Shown: positions 42,482 through 46,009 of the stretch, piece by piece
How the letters are laid out: every line of letters begins with the position of its first letter
Numbering within the stretch: position 1 is the first letter of the stretch
Assembly (NCBI GenBank): GCA_903851365.1
Contig: CAINOB010000016.1
Span: 1-46,009, forward strand
DNA: 46,009 nucleotides
Source of the DNA: an uncultured Bacteroidota bacterium
GTDB taxonomy: Bacteria > Bacteroidota > Bacteroidia > Bacteroidales > UBA12481
Reading direction: 5' to 3'
Notes under the pieces: generated by a model
Told to the model about the DNA's origin: nothing
Seen by the model: the letters and a program-made list of their open reading frames with translations, nothing else
The model's database searches: none
Position numbers and translations under genes: made by a program

Positions 42482-43732
42482 CTAGATTGCCAGTCGTTTC
42501 CATTTTCCACTGACCCATGTAAAAATCCCTGCTGATGGAGTCTTTTTGCGGATTTTTTCCAGCTTTTTCAGGCAGGGTTCAATCTTTAAGCTCCGGTAAG
42601 TGTAATAATAGTATAAAGAACCCACCTGAATAAAATCCCGGCCTGTCTGCTGCAGTATCTCATTGTCCGGGGAAAGTGGGGTGGGGCTTTGTAATACGCA
42701 TAGGTAATACTCAGAGGTGCCTTCACCTGCCAATGCCTTTGCAAGTTCTGAATCATTGGAAGTATAAACTGATTTACTCTTATCAGTTAACGAAAGTCTG
42801 ATATATTTTGATGGATGAATCCTTATGTCTTCGATCAGCCGGTTAAGACTCGCATCTGTAACCAGAATGGCATTGTAAAGCGAATCATTTATCAGGAGCT
42901 TGCCCAGACTTCCTTCTCCGGCGGAAATCTTAGCGGTGATTTGGTGAACATTATCCAAAACTTGACGGAAGGACGCAAAAGTCTGAATAACCGGGGCATT
43001 ATTTAATGTATCACTGAATTTTCGAATGTTAGCGATAATAGCCTCCAAACCTTCTTTCTGTTTGAGGAGATCCTGACTGAGTGTATCTGCCCTGCTTAAA
43101 ACCGAACTCACTTTTAGCGATTCATCTTTAACATATACATTCAGAAATCTCGAGGCGGATTCCAGATTATTAAGTGTCTGATTAATGCTTGAAAAACTCT
43201 CAGCCAAATTATTCCGGTTACTCTCGTTAAAGACCAATTGGATACCCATCAGTACAGAATCCATCGATGACATAAGCGATTCCACTTTCGCTTTAAGTGG
43301 GAGCATCTGTGCATTAACCTGGTCGAGCAGTTCCCCTTCAATTGATCCGGTAAGGGTATCATTGGGCTGGCAAATAGAAGTACCGCTGGCCATATCCAGA
43401 GCAATTCCTTTGGTTCCCATCAAGTCAATACTATAAATTCTTGCTAATGAACCTTTTGTGATTTTTATGGATTTATGGGATATTGAGAATTTTACTTCAA
43501 TTTTTCCCGGCTTTTTTTCAGATAATTGAATGTCCCTGACCTGTCCGACCTGAAATCCGTTAATCGTCACAGGACTTGACTTAGTCAGTCCCCCAATTTT
43601 ATCATAAAGTGAATAGAATGATTTTTCAGATCGTAGGATATCTTTGCCTTTCAGATAATTAAGTCCCCAAAAGGCGATTATCAAAGTAGCTAGAAAAAGA
43701 ATTCCCACCCTGATATAAGCCTTGCTTTTCAT
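42482..43732 (-). CDS. MCE/MlaD-family lipid transport protein
   Basis: A 416-residue membrane-anchored protein. One N-terminal helix (about 7-25; YIRVGILFLATLIIAFWGL) is followed by a single MCE (MlaD) domain (about 38-120; YSLYDKIGGLTKSSPVTING, FQVGQVRDIQL), then a long predicted helical region (about 140-310) and a tail. MCE proteins carry phospholipids or other lipids between membranes. No ATPase or permease gene (mlaE/mlaF) is next to it here. It follows the amidase by 12 bases and precedes dnaA. Confidence 0.9.
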   Translation of the reverse strand: MKSKAYIRVGILFLATLIIAFWGLNYLKGKDILRSEKSFYSLYDKIGGLTKSSPVTINGFQVGQVRDIQLSEKKPGKIEVKFSISHKSIKITKGSLARIYSIDLMGTKGIALDMASGTSICQPNDTLTGSIEGELLDQVNAQMLPLKAKVESLMSSMDSVLMGIQLVFNESNRNNLAESFSSINQTLNNLESASRFLNVYVKDESLKVSSVLSRADTLSQDLLKQKEGLEAIIANIRKFSDTLNNAPVIQTFASFRQVLDNVHQITAKISAGEGSLGKLLINDSLYNAILVTDASLNRLIEDIRIHPSKYIRLSLTDKSKSVYTSNDSELAKALAGEGTSEYYLCVLQSPTPLSPDNEILQQTGRDFIQVGSLYYYYTYRSLKIEPCLKKLEKIRKKTPSAGIFTWVSGKWKRLAI

Positions 43733-43744
43733 GATAAATCTTGT

Positions 43745-45076
43745 TTATTGTTTCTTTAAATCGACAACAGAATTCAACGGAACCCTTTTACCATTTTTAA
43801 AAGCAACAACAAATGCCCCGCTGAAAGAGGAAGCTAATTCCTTCCGCTTATCCAATGCTTCTTTGTAGTTCTTGACAGGTTTAGTCATATATTTATAGTA
43901 ACCATCCAACTTCATTTCCTGCAAATTCTTTATCCCCTTGAATTCCTTAGCGCCTGTTGGGAGCTTTTTGGCAGAGGCAACCAACTGAATGCGGAACTCA
44001 ACATTGTTTTCAGAAACAAGAGTAGGTGTTGGATCTGCTTGCACAGTAGCATGTTCAGCTGATTTCAGATCGACTGTTCTCTCTCCTGCAGCCATTTGCT
44101 CCGCCTCTTTCTTTTCTGCCTCTTTCTCGTCTGCAACAATTCTGGCTAAGGTTTTTTCATCAACTGTCAACTTTCCAGAATTCGCTGGTTTTGCTGCAGA
44201 CTCCTTTATGCTAATGTTTGTTTTTGTGGCATCGCTAACTTTAGTGTCAACCGATTCTTTATATTGACGGAAGGCCGAAAAAATCGAAGCAGCAATGGTC
44301 TCCTGTCCATTTTCCGACATAAGGAACGCTTCCTCTTTTGGAGTGCAGATAAATCCTGTTTCGACCAGGATGGCAGGAATTGCGCATCCCCACAATACAA
44401 CAAGGTTTCCTTGCTGAACTCCCATGTCCTCTCTTTTGGCCTCATTCCTGAAATGATCCTGTACAGATGCTGCCAATTCAAGACTTTGAAACAGGTTGTT
44501 GTTCTGGACGTTATTGCCCAAGATAACGGATTGCACATCATTTGGATCGAACCCTGCATATCTTGTCTTATAATCATCTTCAAATAACATGGCCTTGTTT
44601 TCCTGCATGACCAGGTCCAGGTTTTTTGCACTTCGCGAAAAACCCATCACATAAGTTGAGGTTCCGTTGGGATATCCTTTCTTCACAGAATTGACATGGA
44701 TAGAAATAAAAAGATCTGATTTGTTACGGTTGGCAATCTGCGCCCTTTCATATAATTCAACGAAAACGTCAGTCTTCCGAGTATAAAAAACATTAACGTC
44801 TTCCATTTGGCTCTCAATTAATTGACCAAGTTTTAACGCGATTGCGAGAGCAATATTTTTCTCTTTTGAATTTTTTCCAATATCTCCCGGATCTTTGCCG
44901 CCATGTCCGGCATCAATAGTTACGGTAAATTTTTTCCCTGCAGTACTCTGATCCGATGCAGTTAAGTTACTTTTGTGCGCAAACAGAAATATTAAAATCA
45001 TTAAAACCGCAGGTAGCAATGACTTAATACAATGGTTTTGTTGTTTATCCGTTATGTCCGAAAGGTTACTGGGCAT
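43745..45076 (-). CDS. N-acetylmuramoyl-L-alanine amidase with SPOR-like domain
   Basis: A 443-residue peptidoglycan amidase (AmiC/Amidase_3). After an N-terminal membrane or signal segment (SLLPAVLMILIFLFA, 19-33) the catalytic domain starts at TVTIDAGHGGKDPG with His58, then KEKNIALAIALKL with Glu72, ISIHVNS and VETGFICTPKE. A linker rich in Glu/Ala (about 290-365) leads to a C-terminal SPOR-like domain (about 365-430; FRIQLVASAKKLP, KPVKNYKEALDKRKEL) that would target denuded glycan at division sites. ATG 45076 is used: an upstream ATG at 45148 would overlap the divergent lptD-like start. Co-oriented with the MCE gene, 12 bases ahead. Confidence 0.93.
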   Translation of the reverse strand: MPSNLSDITDKQQNHCIKSLLPAVLMILIFLFAHKSNLTASDQSTAGKKFTVTIDAGHGGKDPGDIGKNSKEKNIALAIALKLGQLIESQMEDVNVFYTRKTDVFVELYERAQIANRNKSDLFISIHVNSVKKGYPNGTSTYVMGFSRSAKNLDLVMQENKAMLFEDDYKTRYAGFDPNDVQSVILGNNVQNNNLFQSLELAASVQDHFRNEAKREDMGVQQGNLVVLWGCAIPAILVETGFICTPKEEAFLMSENGQETIAASIFSAFRQYKESVDTKVSDATKTNISIKESAAKPANSGKLTVDEKTLARIVADEKEAEKKEAEQMAAGERTVDLKSAEHATVQADPTPTLVSENNVEFRIQLVASAKKLPTGAKEFKGIKNLQEMKLDGYYKYMTKPVKNYKEALDKRKELASSFSGAFVVAFKNGKRVPLNSVVDLKKQ

Positions 45077-45136
45077 AGTAGCGTTTTTTTCTATAGTTTT
45101 GAATCGATCCCTATCCGGGATACAACCGGTTAAGTC

Positions 45137-46009
45137 TTGATATCGCATCTAAAAATACAAAAAATTCTGTTGGGGATCCTGATCCTGGCCTTTGGCGTAG
45201 TCAATGTTTTCGGTCAGGTTGATTCTGTTCCACCGCGGCTGATCAAGGCAGATACTATTAAACACGTTGTTGCCAAGCCAAAACCATTCCTTGATGCTCC
45301 GGTCATTTATCCTGCTAAAGATTCGACTGTTATCAGCATGACCGATAAAAAAATAAGGATGTACGGGCAGGCTAAAATTACTTATCAGAAAATAGAGATC
45401 ACTGCTGATTACATAGAAGTCAGTATCGATCGAAAAGAACTTTTTGCATGCGGCGTTAAGGATAGCAGCGGACAACTAAAAGGTAAACCAGTTTTTAAGC
45501 AGGATGCAGAATCTTATGAAACAACTGAGCTTCATTACAATTTCGATACAAAGAAAGCTTTTGTCGTTGATGTCGTGATGAAGCAGGACAAAGATCAGGG
45601 ATTCATCCACAGTCATTATACAAAAAGAGATTCGAGTGGTACTTTGAATATCAAAGATGGTAAATACACCACCTGTGATGCCCCTGAACCCCACTTCTAT
45701 TTCGCGATCAGTAAAGGAATCATGGTTCCCAATAAAATGATCGTTACAGGTCCGTTGCATTTAGTGGTTGAGGGTATTCCATTGTATCCTATAGGGTTGC
45801 CGTTTGGTTTTTTACCCAAGCCAGAGAAAAGAGCCTCAGGTATCGAAATGCCTAAATACGGAGAAGAGCAAAACCGAGGTTTCTTTTTACGGGATGGAGG
45901 GTATTACTTTGCCATCAATGATTACGTTGACTTATCCGTTACAGGAGCGCTTTATTCACGTGGAAGCTGGCAGTTGGGGGCAAAATCCTCTTATAAAAAG
46001 ATATATAAA
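45137..46009 (+). CDS. lptD: LptD/OstA-like LPS-assembly outer-membrane protein (partial)
   Basis: The first 291 codons of a gene cut by the right edge. TTG 45137 is the only plausible start ahead of the signal peptide (IQKILLGILILAFGVVNVFG); it has no ATG alternative before the mature protein. The OstA-like N-terminal region is seen in YGQAKITYQKIEITADYIEV, ETTELHYNFDTKKAFV and the KYTTCDAPEPHFYF motif, followed by the first barrel strands (GGYYFAINDYVDLSVTGALY). LptD inserts lipopolysaccharide into the outer leaflet. It is divergent from the amidase, a common pairing in Bacteroidota. Confidence 0.88.
   Translation, partial: MISHLKIQKILLGILILAFGVVNVFGQVDSVPPRLIKADTIKHVVAKPKPFLDAPVIYPAKDSTVISMTDKKIRMYGQAKITYQKIEITADYIEVSIDRKELFACGVKDSSGQLKGKPVFKQDAESYETTELHYNFDTKKAFVVDVVMKQDKDQGFIHSHYTKRDSSGTLNIKDGKYTTCDAPEPHFYFAISKGIMVPNKMIVTGPLHLVVEGIPLYPIGLPFGFLPKPEKRASGIEMPKYGEEQNRGFFLRDGGYYFAINDYVDLSVTGALYSRGSWQLGAKSSYKKIYK

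Noticed and set aside
44206-44631. A 141-codon minus-strand frame inside the amidase gene
   Set aside because: It is a +1-type shadow of the amidase on the same strand; the amidase frame carries all catalytic motifs and shows no frameshift.
45149-45760. Two minus-strand frames of 94-108 codons near the right edge
   Set aside because: They are antisense to the LptD-like coding region, which reads open on the plus strand from 45137 to the end with recognisable OstA motifs.
1-46009. tRNA genes, CRISPR arrays, insertion sequences, toxin-antitoxin pairs
   Set aside because: I looked for cloverleaf ends, regularly spaced repeats, transposase motifs and small overlapping gene pairs and found none that hold up. 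The only mobile-type genes are the recombinase and its neighbours at 1-1892.

Overview
This 46 kb window looks like chromosome from a member of the Bacteroidota, probably an environmental relative of the Bacteroidales/Marinilabiliales group. Support comes from lineage-typical genes: the rpmB-rpmG-DUF4295-ftsY block, a complete Bat (aerotolerance) operon, a TonB receptor paired with a DUF4249 lipoprotein, a CBM9/DUF5916 outer-membrane protein, and promoter-like TAnnTTTG boxes without clear Shine-Dalgarno sites. The genus assignment is not secure.

Layout. 1-1892: one end of an integrated element, with a partial gene, a tyrosine recombinase and a zinc-finger/excisionase-like protein, all leftward. 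It abuts the 3' end of mnmE, a site other genomic islands are known to use. 2151-5745: mnmE (leftward), a secreted heavy-metal-associated-domain protein with a good terminator, sucD without sucC, and a fabG-type reductase. 5808-12413: a rightward run of a BatA-like VWA membrane protein, two tandem paralogous lipoproteins, a Ste24-like M48 protease and cinA. 12521-15896: rpmB, rpmG, a DUF4295 protein, a strong terminator or attenuator, ftsY, rimO and a hotdog thioesterase. 15909-23670: TonB-dependent receptor, DUF4249 lipoprotein, ECF sigma factor overlapping a membrane anti-sigma candidate, a DUF4252 protein, and a large secreted gluzincin-like protein with a propeller-like middle and barrel-like C-terminus. 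23671-25757: a membrane metallophosphoesterase and a divergent cytidylate-kinase-like protein.

25760-33981: an eight-gene leftward operon moxR-DUF58-(BatD-like membrane protein)-batA-batB-batC-batD-batE, with 4-base or shorter overlaps at several junctions. 34055-40805: truA (rightward), then leftward aroE, a DUF4301 protein, free methionine-R-sulfoxide reductase, a DUF5916 protein and an EamA transporter. 40839-46009: leftward dnaA, an MCE/MlaD-type lipid-transport protein and an N-acetylmuramoyl-L-alanine amidase with a SPOR-like tail, divergent from an LptD-like gene cut by the right edge.

Much of the window is core metabolism and envelope biology. The least ordinary parts are the element end at mnmE, the lipoprotein/VWA/protease run, the sigma-gluzincin segment, the DUF4301 protein, which carries motifs resembling nucleotidyltransferases, and the hairpins flanking dnaA. 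I saw no tRNA, rRNA, CRISPR array or insertion sequence. No stretch over 300 bases lacks a gene. The longest gaps are 1893-2150 and 42270-42481.
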